Of a stretch of 64,000 bases of DNA, positions 34,098-42,708 are shown piece by piece. How positions within the stretch are numbered: the stretch's first letter is position 1; the number at the start of each line of letters is the position of its first letter. The notes under the pieces were generated by a model that was given only the letters and a program-made list of their open reading frames with translations, was not told the DNA's origin and did no database searches. Source of the stretch: Halorhodospira abdelmalekii (GTDB taxonomy: Bacteria > Pseudomonadota > Gammaproteobacteria > Nitrococcales > Halorhodospiraceae); NCBI RefSeq assembly GCF_016583625.1, contig NZ_NRRN01000002.1, positions 57,345 through 121,344 on the forward strand, read 5' to 3'. The translations under genes were made by a program, and so were the position numbers.

Positions 34098-35147
34098 TCA
34101 TTCGGGCGGTGATGCAGTGGGGGGCGCTGGGGCAGCGGAGGCACTAGGGCCGCTCTCTGTCGCGGTATCGGGGGGTACGTAGCCGCGCTCCTTATCGACG
34201 ACGTTGCGCAGCGATGAGCCGGCGAGCCAGCGTTCGAAGTTATCGATAAACTGCTGAATCAGCGCCGAGCGCCAGCCGATGAAATCGCCGGCCATATGAT
34301 GCGAGATCAAGACGTTGTTCATGGCCCAGAGGGGGTGTTCTGGCGGCAGCGGCTCCTCCTCGAAGACATCGAGTGCCGCCCCGGCGATCTCACCGTTGCG
34401 CAGCGCGTTGACCAGATCCTCGGTGACGACGATCGGGCCGCGCCCGATGTTGATCAGCTTCGCGCCCTTGGCCATGGCTCGGAAGGCCTCGGCGTTAAAC
34501 AGCCCGCGGGTTGTCGCCGTCAACGGTGCGGCGATGACGACGTAGTCGGCAAGGCCGAGCTGTTCATGCAGCGCATCGGGGCCGTAGACAGCGGTAAAGT
34601 CGCTGTCGTGGTCACGTTCGCGGCTGGCGATCCCGGTCACCTGCATGCCGGCGGCGCGCAGCAGGCGGGCGATCTGCCGCCCGATCGAGCCGGCCCCGAC
34701 TACAAGCGCGTGTTTATCTTGAATGCGTTGCGTCTCGCGGTGGCGCCACTCGCGCCGTTCCTGCAGTGCCAGGGTTGTTCGCAAGTCCTTCGCGAAGAAA
34801 AGAATCATGCCGAGTACGGTCTCGGCGATGGCGCGATCGAAAATGCCGCGGGCGTTGGTGACCGGCACGGTCGATTCGATCAGCTCGGGAAAGAGCAGGG
34901 CATCGACCCCGGCGCTGGTGGCGTGGACCCACTGCAGGCGCCGGGCGTAGGGCCACGCCTCGGCGACAATGCGGGTGCGAAAATCGGTCACCAGCAGGAT
35001 GTCGGCATCGGCGATCGCCGCGATCAGTCCCTCACGGCTCGTCGCATGGTGGATGCGGGCCCGTCCGTCGAGGCGTTCGAGCCCCGGCGGGGGCGCCTCT
35101 TCGGCGGCAGTCAGGAGGGCAATAACGGGTTTTGCGTCGCTCGGCAT
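34098..35147 (-). CDS. D-2-hydroxyacid dehydrogenase
   Basis: A 349-residue NAD(P)H-dependent 2-hydroxyacid dehydrogenase. The Rossmann motif VVGAGSIGRQIARLLRAAG is present. The catalytic Arg lies in INIGRGPIV, the Glu in DVFEEEPLPPEHPLW and the His in LISHHMAGD. A C-terminal Pro/Ala/Ser-rich tail of about 25 residues is disordered. The typical reaction is 2-oxoacid to D-2-hydroxyacid (glyoxylate/hydroxypyruvate-like branch). It heads the minus-strand group with the amidase (95 bases downstream) and aldehyde dehydrogenase, and is divergent from the aminotransferase at 35480. Confidence 0.88.
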   Translation of the reverse strand: MPSDAKPVIALLTAAEEAPPPGLERLDGRARIHHATSREGLIAAIADADILLVTDFRTRIVAEAWPYARRLQWVHATSAGVDALLFPELIESTVPVTNARGIFDRAIAETVLGMILFFAKDLRTTLALQERREWRHRETQRIQDKHALVVGAGSIGRQIARLLRAAGMQVTGIASRERDHDSDFTAVYGPDALHEQLGLADYVVIAAPLTATTRGLFNAEAFRAMAKGAKLINIGRGPIVVTEDLVNALRNGEIAGAALDVFEEEPLPPEHPLWAMNNVLISHHMAGDFIGWRSALIQQFIDNFERWLAGSSLRNVVDKERGYVPPDTATESGPSASAAPAPPTASPPE

Positions 35148-35479
35148 GACGCTCGATTCTCCGATGATGGCAATTTACTGTACCGTAAGCACGGTAGCGA
35201 GAGTATGGTTGGGTTACAAGGGGCTGTGAGGCCGTTCGGGGTGATCCTGTTCATGTGGTGCCTCTCTGAGGGCGGTTGTACCCGCGCCCGGTACCCGTCT
35301 CCGCTAGGGCTTGAGCGGATGCAGCGGAAGGCCGCACTAGAGTGTCTGCAAAGAGTGGCGATAGAAGAGTAGCAGAGTGGGTGCTAGAGATCGGTGGCCG
35401 TAGCAGTGTGGCCGTAGCAGTGTGGCCGTAGCGATGTGATGTAGAGTCGTCGTGGCGATGACAGCATAAGGAGCGAACT
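35148..35479. other. Divergent intergenic region with a 14-bp tandem repeat
   Basis: Regulatory space between the divergent dehydrogenase and aminotransferase genes. At 35394-35433 three copies of GTGGCCGTAGCAGT (last one truncated and changed) lie about 50 bases before the aminotransferase start. No promoter is convincing on either strand. Nothing else is recognised. Confidence 0.6.
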
Positions 35480-36688
35480 GTGGCAGTACGATCCGAAGAG
35501 CTTGAACTGGATACCGACGATATCCGTGAACCGGCCTGGAGCCCCTCGGTACGGGCGCTGCCGATCCCCGGTATCCGCCGGATGGTCAACATGGCTGCGG
35601 AGATGGACGATGTCATCCACCTCTCGATCGGCCAGCCCAATTTTCCCGTCCCCGAGCACGTCCTGGAGGCCCATATTCAGGCGCTGCGCGACGGCAAGAC
35701 CGGCTATACCATGGATGCCGGCCTGCCGCAGCTGCTCGAGGCGGTAGCCGAGTACTACAGCGCGCTCTACGATCGGCCGCTGGTGCCGGAAAATGTCCTG
35801 ATCACCACTGGCGCGACCGAGGCGATGTACCTGGCCATTGCCGCGACCGCTGCACCGGGGCGGCAGTTCTTGGTGCCCGATCCGACCTTTCCGCTCTATG
35901 CGCCGCTGATCCGCATGAATGGCGCCGAAGTGAAAGCGATCCCGACTCGCGCCGAGCACGGCCATCAGCTCGATCCGCAGGAGGTGATCGACAACATCGG
36001 TATGCGCACCTTCGGCATTATTCTCAATTCGCCGAGCAATCCGACCGGGACGGTCTATCCCAAGGAGACGATCGAGGCGATTGTTCAGGAGGCCGCCTAC
36101 CGCGGCGTCTACGTCTTCAGCGATGAGGTCTACGACCACTTGGTGCTCGACGAGATGGAGTATCCGAGCGTGCTGCGCTGCACCTCCGATCTCGACCACG
36201 TCATGGTGGTCTCGAGCCTATCGAAGACGTTCAGCATGGCTGGGCTGCGCATCGGCTGGCTGATCTCCAGCCAGGGGGCGATCAAAAAGCTGCAACGCTT
36301 CCACATCTTTACGACGACGGTGGCCAATACCCCGGCGCAGTGGGCGGGGGTCGCGGCCCTACGGGGCGGCCCCGACTGCGTCGCCGAGATGCTGCAGGCC
36401 TATCGTGCCCGCCGCGATCGTATTGTCGAGCTGGTCAGCAATACCCCCCATCTGACCAGCTACCGGCCGCAGGGCGCCTTCTACCTCTTCCCCTCGTTGC
36501 CGAGCAACACCGACGGGACGAACCTGGCCACCCGCATGCTCAAAGAGACCGGTGTCTGCGTCGTCCCAGGAGACGCCTTCGGCGACAGCTGTCCGAATTC
36601 GCTACGGATCAGCTACTCAGCCTCCATGGAGGATATCGAGCGGGCCTTCGAGCGCATCATCCCGTGGATGGAGCGCCAGGAGCTTTGA
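35480..36688 (+). CDS. Class I/II pyridoxal-phosphate aminotransferase
   Basis: A 402-residue aspartate-aminotransferase-superfamily enzyme, GTG start at 35480 after AAGGAG. The PLP lysine is in VVSSLSKTFSMAGLRIGW. Other fold-type I landmarks are DDVIHLSIGQPNFPVPEHV, TTGATEAMYLAIAATAAPG, ILNSPSNPTGTVYPKETI, FSDEVYDHLVLDE, and the C-terminal Arg in NSLRISYSASMEDIERAF. Substrate cannot be read from sequence; with an adjacent 2-hydroxyacid dehydrogenase, a 2-oxoacid/amino acid conversion is plausible. Its stop codon falls within the TTGAC end of an IS605-like hairpin (36685), so the native C-terminus may have been altered by an insertion. Confidence 0.9.
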   Translation: MAVRSEELELDTDDIREPAWSPSVRALPIPGIRRMVNMAAEMDDVIHLSIGQPNFPVPEHVLEAHIQALRDGKTGYTMDAGLPQLLEAVAEYYSALYDRPLVPENVLITTGATEAMYLAIAATAAPGRQFLVPDPTFPLYAPLIRMNGAEVKAIPTRAEHGHQLDPQEVIDNIGMRTFGIILNSPSNPTGTVYPKETIEAIVQEAAYRGVYVFSDEVYDHLVLDEMEYPSVLRCTSDLDHVMVVSSLSKTFSMAGLRIGWLISSQGAIKKLQRFHIFTTTVANTPAQWAGVAALRGGPDCVAEMLQAYRARRDRIVELVSNTPHLTSYRPQGAFYLFPSLPSNTDGTNLATRMLKETGVCVVPGDAFGDSCPNSLRISYSASMEDIERAFERIIPWMERQEL

Positions 36689-36730
36689 CATCGTCCCCAC
36701 GGCTAAACCACGGCTAATAAAGCCGTGAGG
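36685..36730 (-). mobile_element. Solitary IS200/IS605-type end at the aminotransferase stop
   Basis: Read on the minus strand, this segment contains CACGGC-TTTATTA-GCCGTG, then TTTAGCCGTGGGGACGATG and TCAA, nearly the standard right end of IS605-group elements (compare 22811-22850). TGA within the terminal TTGAC is the aminotransferase stop codon. No transposase gene is present. Confidence 0.62.
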
Positions 36731-36765
36731 CGCGCGCGCCAGCTTGGTGAGCGGTTGGCAGGTCT

Positions 36766-37317
36766 CTAGAGCAGGCCGACCTGCAGCTTGGCCGCCTCCG
36801 ACATCCGCTCCTGGCTCCACGGCGGCGAGAAGACCAGCTGCACCGAGGTCGTTGCTACGGTCGGCACCATCTCGACCTTGACCCGGATGTCGTGGGCGAG
36901 AATGTCGCCCATCCCGCAGCCGGGGGCGGTCAGCGTCATGTCGATATCGACGTGGCGGTACCCCTCGCCGTCTTTGGTGATGTCGCAGCGGTAGATCAGA
37001 CCTAAATCGACGACGTTGACCGGGATCTCCGGGTCGTAGCACGTCGCCATCTGCTCCCAGATGATCTGCTCGACATCGGCATCGCTCGCTCCCTCCGGCA
37101 GCTGCGGCGGTGTCGGTGGCTCCTTGCCGATGGCATCGGCGTTGGTGCCGTCGATGCGAAAGAGGTGGCCCTGCAAGAAGACGGTATAACTGCCGCCTAG
37201 CGCTTGTGTCAGCACCCCTTCGGCCCCGGCCGGGATGGTGCCCGAGTCGCCGGCGGGGATGACGACGGCCTCGCAGTCGCGCTCGAAGACGACAGGTTCG
37301 CCGCGCGGAACGTACAT
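36766..37317 (-). CDS. sufT: SufT-type iron-sulfur cluster assembly protein
   Basis: A 183-residue protein from the ATG at 37317 (MYVPRGEPVVFERDCEAVVIPAGD); the ORF opens earlier but the family starts here. An N-terminal beta domain (SGTIPAGAEGVLTQALGGSYTVFLQGHLFRIDGTNADAIGKE) is followed by a MIP18/DUF59 domain: IIWEQMATCYDPEIPVNVVDLGLIYR, MTLTAPGCGMGDILAHDIRVKVE and FSPPWSQERMSEAAKLQVGL. SufT assists maturation of Fe-S proteins. Here it stands apart from a suf operon. Many Fe-S enzymes in the region (IorAB, ferredoxin) would be clients in principle. Confidence 0.9.
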   Translation of the reverse strand: MYVPRGEPVVFERDCEAVVIPAGDSGTIPAGAEGVLTQALGGSYTVFLQGHLFRIDGTNADAIGKEPPTPPQLPEGASDADVEQIIWEQMATCYDPEIPVNVVDLGLIYRCDITKDGEGYRHVDIDMTLTAPGCGMGDILAHDIRVKVEMVPTVATTSVQLVFSPPWSQERMSEAAKLQVGLL

Positions 37318-37726
37318 AGTTGCCCCCGGTTGGTTTGAGCATAACACCGCAGTAACGGCCTTAAGAGATCGCGCCAATCGCCCTAAAAATCAGCTAAACT
37401 CCTGCTAATCAAGCGAGTACGCGATGGCTCTGTGAGGTCTCTACGTGCGGCTGGATCTGTTCAGCCCCCTGATCAATCCCCCGAGTCACCGAGCAACCAC
37501 ATCGAGGCTCTGGGGCACTTTTTCTCACTCTAACAAAATCGGGGTAGCAAAGTCTGCATGTATTTGTCTGGCCTCACCCATCGGGCAGCGGCAGTAGGTA
37601 AGCATCATTGATGCGGGCACGAAACCGCAGCTTGGAGCCTCTAACCGCTGTTACCGAAAGCGATCGCTTCCACTTCAGTGGCTGTTACTTTAGTGGCGAC
37701 TGCGCCCGCTGGGATCGGTTATCACT
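37318..37726. other. Intergenic region, nothing recognised
   Basis: About 400 bases upstream of sufT and downstream of nifQ. No frame of convincing length, no tRNA or tmRNA signature and no strong promoter was recognised. A small palindrome-rich stretch (AAGCGATCGCTT near 37659) and a repeated string CTTTAGTGGCGAC/CTTCAGTGGCTGT near 37674-37700 are the only structure noted. Confidence 0.5.
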
Positions 37727-38314
37727 TTAATGTTCGTCGCCGTCCGGACCCTCCAGGATGAAGCACTCACGGTAGTCGGGGCAGTCGCCGCAGATCGGCG
37801 ATTTGCAAATCAAAATGCCCTCCTGGGTGCACAACCAGCGGTAGAAAAACTTCTTCCAGCGCATGTTGTTGGTGTTTTGCTCGGCCAGGGTGGGAAAGTG
37901 TCGCTGGAGCATGGTCGAGAGCTGGGTACGCTCATCCAGGCCCAGGCTGTGCCACAAGTGGCCCGGTTGCAGGGCGCGGCGGGCAACGATGTAGGCGAGC
38001 CATAGCCCCTCGCGGGTGTCGTGACGGCGGTTCTCAAGCAGCAGTCCGCGCAGATCGGCCTCTTCGATGGCGCCCTCACCGGGGTCGTGATCCCAGCGGA
38101 TGTGTGGCGCCACGCTGGAGAAGTCGGGGAAGCTGTGCTCAAGCAGCTCGCTTAGCAGATCGGCCGGCAGCCCCAGCGAGGCGTTTAAGGAGGGGGCAGT
38201 CGAGCGCTCGATCTCCTCCAGTGCCCGCTCCAGGGCGCAAGCCAATACGTGGCGATCAAAGGGCTCGCCCTCACCAGGCAGGGCGAGTAGAGTGTTGCGT
38301 CGTTCGGTCTCCAT
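37727..38314 (-). CDS. nifQ: NifQ, molybdenum donor for nitrogenase cofactor
   Basis: NifQ is thought to carry a Mo-Fe-S cluster and supply molybdenum for FeMo-cofactor synthesis. The C-terminus shows the full family signature: NMRWKKFFYRWLCTQEGILICKSPICGDCPDYRECF, with cysteines in the C-x4-C-x2-C-x5-C pattern. At 195 residues from the ATG at 38314 (METERRNTLLALPGEGEPFDRHVL) it is of usual size. ESRTAP-type helices precede it (LPADLLSELLEHSFPDFSSV). No other nif gene adjoins; the nif-type ferredoxin at 11901 is the only other one in the window. This implies the organism fixes nitrogen with clusters elsewhere. Confidence 0.93.
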   Translation of the reverse strand: METERRNTLLALPGEGEPFDRHVLACALERALEEIERSTAPSLNASLGLPADLLSELLEHSFPDFSSVAPHIRWDHDPGEGAIEEADLRGLLLENRRHDTREGLWLAYIVARRALQPGHLWHSLGLDERTQLSTMLQRHFPTLAEQNTNNMRWKKFFYRWLCTQEGILICKSPICGDCPDYRECFILEGPDGDEH

Positions 38315-38364
38315 CGCGGTGTGATCTCCACCATTTCGTGAGGATGGCCGAGGAGGGTGGATGT

Positions 38365-39678
38365 TCAAAGGCTTAGCGGAGTGGTCCGCTGTTTGACCAG
38401 CACGGGAGGGAGAGAGTGGGTCTCCTTGGGGCCTGCGACGAAGTGGCTGCAGAGTAGATCGCAGAGTTCGCGAACGGCGCCGTAACCGCCCGGCTGTTCT
38501 AGCAGCAGGTCGATGTGAGCGATGACATCGGGATGGCTGTCCTGCGGGCCGACGGCGCAGCCAGCGAGTTCCAGACAGGGGCAGTCATTGATATCGTTGC
38601 CGACGTAGACGGTCTCCTCGGCGCTTACTTGGTGCTCATCAAGCCACCGAAGCAGGGCGCTGCGCTTATCGTCGATCCCTTGCAGTACCGGCAGGCCCAG
38701 TTTTTCGCAGCGGGTCGTGACCACCGGGTTGCGCTCCTTAGAGAGCACCAATAGCGGTACGCCGGTGCTGCGCAGCAGACCGATCCCCATACCGTCACCG
38801 CGGGAGCAGCGTACGCTCTCGACGCCGTGCTCACTGACCCAGACGCCGTTATCGGTAAAGACGCCGTCGAAATCGAAGACCACTGCACCGATGCGCTCAG
38901 GCAGGGCTTCAAGCGCTTGTTGGGCGCCCAGGTGAGGTGCGAGCAGGTGCGCTAGTTGCAGCGTCTCGGCGTCGGTGACCTCAAGGGCGCGCGCCGCGGC
39001 CGATTCATAGAGCGTCGTGGGGCGTTCTCTCCATCCTTCTTGCTCGTTCCAGTGGTCTGGCTCGCCGGCCGGAGGGCAACCGGCGGCTGTGCGAACGGCG
39101 TAGACCGAGCCCGCTTCGCGGTAGGTGGTCGGGAATGCGGCAGTGCCGACCGTGCTCTTGGGGGCATCAGGATCGGGGGCGGAGAGGGAGAGCGGCGCAA
39201 ACCGGTCGGCAGCGGCAGCCGTGGGTTGCCACAGGGCACTACTGGTGGCAACAGCGGCGAAGGCGGCGTCGGCCCCGGTGGAAAAAAGCCGCTCCAGGGT
39301 GCCGTCGATGTCGCTCGCCGCGACAAAGGGGGCGCTCCAGCGCAGCAGGGCGATGAACTCGGGAGGAGGCGAGGCCAAGTGCGAGTGCGCGCGGGCAAAG
39401 GCCGCGGCCGCGGCGAAGGGCGAGGTCGTCGATGCGGCGGCTGCGGCGACGACATGGGCGCCGTAGTGGCGTGCCGTAGCGGCGATCTCGGTACTCTCTG
39501 TGCTGACAAAGACCTGAATGATTCCGCGGGCGCGCCGCGCTGCTAAGATGGCGCGGCCGATGAGCGGATGGCCACCGACGCGGCAGAGAGTCAGGTCAGG
39601 TTCGCCCGGCCTCGGTACGGCAGCAGGGATGACGGCCCAGGAGACGGGCCAAGCAGGGTGGTTTGATTGGCTAGCCAT
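38365..39678 (-). CDS. Degenerate CMP-sugar cytidylyltransferase fused to HAD phosphatase
   Basis: A 437-residue two-domain protein from the ATG at 39678. Residues about 15-235 resemble acylneuraminate cytidylyltransferases (VIPAAVPRPG, VGGHPLIGRAILAARRARGI, VFVSTESTEIAATARHYGAHVV). The nucleotide-binding loop, usually GGSKGIPRKN, is replaced by VPRPGEPDLT, so catalysis is doubtful. Residues about 255-425 are a KDO-8-phosphate-phosphatase-type HAD domain with all motifs: VVFDFDGVFTDNGVWV, LLVLSKERNPVV (Ser/Lys region) and VYVGNDINDCPCLELAGCAVG. Such fusions occur in sialic acid-like (nonulosonate) pathways. First gene of the surface glycan region, 51 bases upstream of nifQ. Confidence 0.82.
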   Translation of the reverse strand: MASQSNHPAWPVSWAVIPAAVPRPGEPDLTLCRVGGHPLIGRAILAARRARGIIQVFVSTESTEIAATARHYGAHVVAAAAASTTSPFAAAAAFARAHSHLASPPPEFIALLRWSAPFVAASDIDGTLERLFSTGADAAFAAVATSSALWQPTAAAADRFAPLSLSAPDPDAPKSTVGTAAFPTTYREAGSVYAVRTAAGCPPAGEPDHWNEQEGWRERPTTLYESAAARALEVTDAETLQLAHLLAPHLGAQQALEALPERIGAVVFDFDGVFTDNGVWVSEHGVESVRCSRGDGMGIGLLRSTGVPLLVLSKERNPVVTTRCEKLGLPVLQGIDDKRSALLRWLDEHQVSAEETVYVGNDINDCPCLELAGCAVGPQDSHPDVIAHIDLLLEQPGGYGAVRELCDLLCSHFVAGPKETHSLPPVLVKQRTTPLSL

Positions 39679-39861
39679 AGTGGCCCGATTATGAACTACT
39701 TCCGCCAAGCTACGCTATGGTGTGAGTTTCGCGCTTCTATAGACGTGCCGACTTATCCAGAGGATGCCCCGGTCTTACCACCTTCCAGGCATTGTCCGGT
39801 TCCCGTCGGCCGGTTCCCGACCGGATAAAGCCCACTCCACAGGGCTTCCCCTAGCTGCGAG

Positions 39862-41175
39862 CTACTCGCCTCCGTTCTGGTGGTGGTTAGAAGAGATACC
39901 CCACACTGCGCGCACTCCTATTGAGGGGGGGCTGTCGATGCGAATGGTCCACCCAAAGTGCTCACACAGTCGCCTGACCAAGAGCAAGCCGCGTCCGCCA
40001 TCGCCCTTGCCATCGTTCGCCGATTGGCTGTTGGGCGTACACCGATCGGTGGCCGTGCGCGGATCCGCAAACGGCAGGTTGGTCGGCAGCCCACAACCAT
40101 TATCGGCGATCTCCACTTCGGTATCGCGCAGCGTGATGGTCACCTTGGTTGCGCCACTGTGCTCTAGGGCGTTGCCGATTAGGTTGCTTAACAGGGTCAG
40201 TACGGCAATTCGCGGGGCGACGACCTGCAAATTGGCCTGATAGCACCGTGCCAGGTCGATACCGCGACGCTCCGCCAGCGGCGCGAACTCATCCAGCAAC
40301 TCGGTAACGACCTGATTGATCTCGATACGTTCCTCTTGGTGGCGAGTCGAGGCGCGGCGTGCGATCAACAGCAAGACCTCTACCGTATCGTGCATGCGGC
40401 GTGCGGCTAGTTGAATACGGGTTGCCGCCTCTCGTTGGCGTGGGGTCGTTTGGCGATCCAGTTCAATCAGCTCAGCGGCATTCAATATCACAGAGAGCGG
40501 ATTACGCAGTTCGTGGCTGACATCGGCAGAGAAGGCACGCTCACGCTCAAGACCATCACTGACATCGCTTCGATAGCGATCCAGAGCGCGAGCCAAAGCG
40601 CCGATTTCATCATCCTTGATACCCTCAGCAAAAGTGGGGACCGGTTCGCCGCGCCGCTGTCGCGCCAAGCGTTCGGAGAGGGTGAGCAGTGGCGAGAGCA
40701 GTCGGTTGGCTAAGGAGAAGCTAAGAAACAGGGCCAGATAGAGGGTGAGCAACGCTCCCACGCCCACCGCGATCACGCCGGCACGTTCGCGAGCCTCCAT
40801 CAGCGAGATGTCCTCAATGACCGCAAATCGTCCCTCGGGCGTGGTGCGCAGAGCAATCGCCCAGACCTGACCATCTGCCTCCCATTCGTGCAGTCCATCG
40901 GGCAGCTCAAAAAGCTCAGCAGGCAGGTGATCCATACGCAAGTTAGTCAAAACCTGTGTTTGCGGCGCTGTCGCCGGTCGCCGCAGAGCGTACTCATGGG
41001 GCGAGGAGGTGATCTCATCTAAGTATTCGTGCAATCCTGAAGCGACAATACGCTCCTCGCTCAGGTGGCTGAGAAAGAAAATCGCCCCCGCCAGCAAAGG
41101 CCCGAGCAGCAACCCGAGGCCGACAAAGGCAACGACAATACGCCCTCGTAAACTGCGTCTCGGATCAAGCTTCAT
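39862..41175 (-). CDS. Sensor histidine kinase
   Basis: A 437-residue inner-membrane kinase. Two membrane helices (residues about 13-35 and 133-157) flank a periplasmic sensor of about 95 residues (LHEYLDEITSSPHEYALRRPA...ISLMEARERA). A HAMP-like linker follows (RLARQRRGEPVPTFAEGIKDDEIGALARAL). The H-box is FSADVSHELRNPLSVILNAAELI, the N-box NLIGNALEHSGATK, the G1 box EIADNGCGLP and the G2 box GGRGLLLVRRLCEHFGW. It overlaps the response-regulator gene by 11 bases and is translated after it. The signal is not identifiable; location suggests control of the surface glycan genes. Confidence 0.93.
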   Translation of the reverse strand: MKLDPRRSLRGRIVVAFVGLGLLLGPLLAGAIFFLSHLSEERIVASGLHEYLDEITSSPHEYALRRPATAPQTQVLTNLRMDHLPAELFELPDGLHEWEADGQVWAIALRTTPEGRFAVIEDISLMEARERAGVIAVGVGALLTLYLALFLSFSLANRLLSPLLTLSERLARQRRGEPVPTFAEGIKDDEIGALARALDRYRSDVSDGLERERAFSADVSHELRNPLSVILNAAELIELDRQTTPRQREAATRIQLAARRMHDTVEVLLLIARRASTRHQEERIEINQVVTELLDEFAPLAERRGIDLARCYQANLQVVAPRIAVLTLLSNLIGNALEHSGATKVTITLRDTEVEIADNGCGLPTNLPFADPRTATDRCTPNSQSANDGKGDGGRGLLLVRRLCEHFGWTIRIDSPPSIGVRAVWGISSNHHQNGGE

Positions 41176-41839
41176 CAGTTAATCGGTAGCCGATGCCGCG
41201 GACGGTATGGATAAGGCGGTCGCTTGCCCCTGCATCGACAACACGCCTTAAGCGATGAATATAGGTACGCAGTGCGTCGGACTCAGGCGGTTCATCCCCC
41301 CACAGTGCTCGCTCCAAGCGCTCTCGGGTGACCACCGCCGGAGAGGCTTGCATCAGCAGTTGTAAAATCTGGAAATCGAGACGGGTCAGGCGCAGCGGTC
41401 GGCCGGCGCGCTTGACCTGCCGCGTCTGCTCATCGAGCAGCAGATCGGCGACCTGTAACTGTCCGCTGCCTAGAGTCCCCTGTGCACGGCGCAACTGCGC
41501 GCGTAAGCGACTCTCGATCTCGCGCAGTGCTACCGGTTTTACCAGATAGTCATCGGCACCCAGATCGAGCAGCCCGACCTTATCTTCCAGCTCAGAGCGC
41601 GCTGTTAAAGCGACGATTGGCAATGTATATCCCTCTGCCCGTAGCCGTCGACACAACTCCACGCCATCCATGTCCGGTAGCCCCAGGTCGAGAATCAAGG
41701 CGTCCGGGTGACTCGTTGCCACGATGTGTAGCGCACTCAGGCCGCTACCAGCGACATCGACAAGGTGACCCTGGTCGCTGAGGAAATCAGCGATATTAGC
41801 CGCTAGATCGGCGTGATCCTCAACGATCAAAACATGCAT
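41165..41839 (-). CDS. OmpR-family response regulator
   Basis: A 224-residue transcription factor from the ATG at 41839 (MHVLIVEDHADLAANIADFL); the ORF opening at 41932 is not needed. Receiver: VEDHAD acidic pair, phosphoacceptor Asp in DALILDLGLPDMDG, Thr in IVALTARSE and Lys in DYLVKPVALREIESR. Winged-helix DNA-binding domain: LRLTRLDFQILQLLMQASPAVVTRERLERALWGDEPPESDALRTYIHRLRRVVDAG. First gene of the regulator-kinase operon. Direct repeats just upstream (41865-41903) fit its own binding sites, so autoregulation is likely. Confidence 0.94.
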   Translation of the reverse strand: MHVLIVEDHADLAANIADFLSDQGHLVDVAGSGLSALHIVATSHPDALILDLGLPDMDGVELCRRLRAEGYTLPIVALTARSELEDKVGLLDLGADDYLVKPVALREIESRLRAQLRRAQGTLGSGQLQVADLLLDEQTRQVKRAGRPLRLTRLDFQILQLLMQASPAVVTRERLERALWGDEPPESDALRTYIHRLRRVVDAGASDRLIHTVRGIGYRLTDEA

Positions 41840-41864
41840 GGTCTTTTTCCTGCCTGCCTGCCAT

Positions 41865-41903
41865 TTCACAACGCTTTCACATCCCTGCGACAAAGCTTTT
41901 ACA
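41865..41903. promoter_or_regulatory. Three 11-bp-phased direct repeats, probable response-regulator operator
   Basis: TTCACA at 41865 and 41876 and TTTACA at 41898 are spaced 11 and 22 bases, i.e. on one helix face. This is the arrangement bound by tandem OmpR/PhoB-type dimers. The site lies in the divergent region between the regulator gene (start 41839) and the phosphatase gene (start 41989), so it could control both. Confidence 0.6.
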
Positions 41904-41988
41904 CCTCGCTCGTTAAGCTCGACAGGACGCAACAGAGGCGTCTCTCGTCGGCTCGCCAGAGCGTCGCCCCCGCTCGTAGGAGATCTGT

Positions 41989-42621
41989 ATGGCCTCTAGC
42001 TTCCCTAGCTTCCTCGTCCAGAGCAACGCTAACGCTCAAGCGCTGCACGATATCGTACGCGGCGTTGCGCACGTGCTCCATGCCGCTGCCTTGCGCGCTG
42101 TGCGCCGCCACCGGATCTGGCCCGTGATCCCTGGGGTCTTCTATCGACACCGGCAGATGCCGCCGCAGCGCATGGTGAGGGCCAGCCAGGAGTTGGGCAT
42201 TCGTACGGTTATCGATTTGCGCAACGATCCGCGCCTCGTGGAGCGCGAGCGCACGGCGCTGCAGGCAGCCGGCATAGATCATTACCACCTGCCGTGTCGG
42301 CAAATCCCCGAGCCAGAAGTGATCGATCAGTTCTTGACGATTGTGGCTGACCCGCATCGCCAGCCGGTAGCGCTTCACTGCAAGCACGGCGTTGGCCGCA
42401 CCGGTGTCTTAACCGCCATCTATCTGATGGAGCACCTTGGCTATAGTAACGAAGCGGCCCGACGCTACGCGCGCCGTTGCGGAGGCGTCCGCAGCTTCGC
42501 TAGCCCGCGTCGTAAAGGGACCTTTCTGCTCAACTACGCCCCGCGAAAAGACTCAAGGGTCGCCACTCCTGCAGCTGCCCCCGCAGCGGTGAGTGCAGAA
42601 GCCATAGCACAGCTGCCATAG
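41989..42621 (+). CDS. Tyrosine/dual-specificity protein phosphatase family
   Basis: A 210-residue protein with the Cx5R phosphatase loop HCKHGVGRTGVL (residues about 128-139) and an upstream general-acid region RTVIDLRNDPRLVERERTALQAAGIDHYHLP. The preceding VIPGVFYRHRQMPPQRM is typical of the DSP/Siw14-like branch. C-terminal residues are Ala/Pro-rich. It is divergent from the two-component system and upstream of the sulfotransferase genes. In polysaccharide loci such phosphatases often regulate chain-length kinases, but the substrate could also be an inositol-like or sugar phosphate. Confidence 0.85.
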   Translation: MASSFPSFLVQSNANAQALHDIVRGVAHVLHAAALRAVRRHRIWPVIPGVFYRHRQMPPQRMVRASQELGIRTVIDLRNDPRLVERERTALQAAGIDHYHLPCRQIPEPEVIDQFLTIVADPHRQPVALHCKHGVGRTGVLTAIYLMEHLGYSNEAARRYARRCGGVRSFASPRRKGTFLLNYAPRKDSRVATPAAAPAAVSAEAIAQLP

Positions 42622-42708
42622 CGAGCTTGCGTCCGCGGCTGTGGAAGATCGGTGTTCTCGAGTACAATAGAGGCCATCATCGGCTTTACTTGATCTGCGC
42701 AGGCGCCC

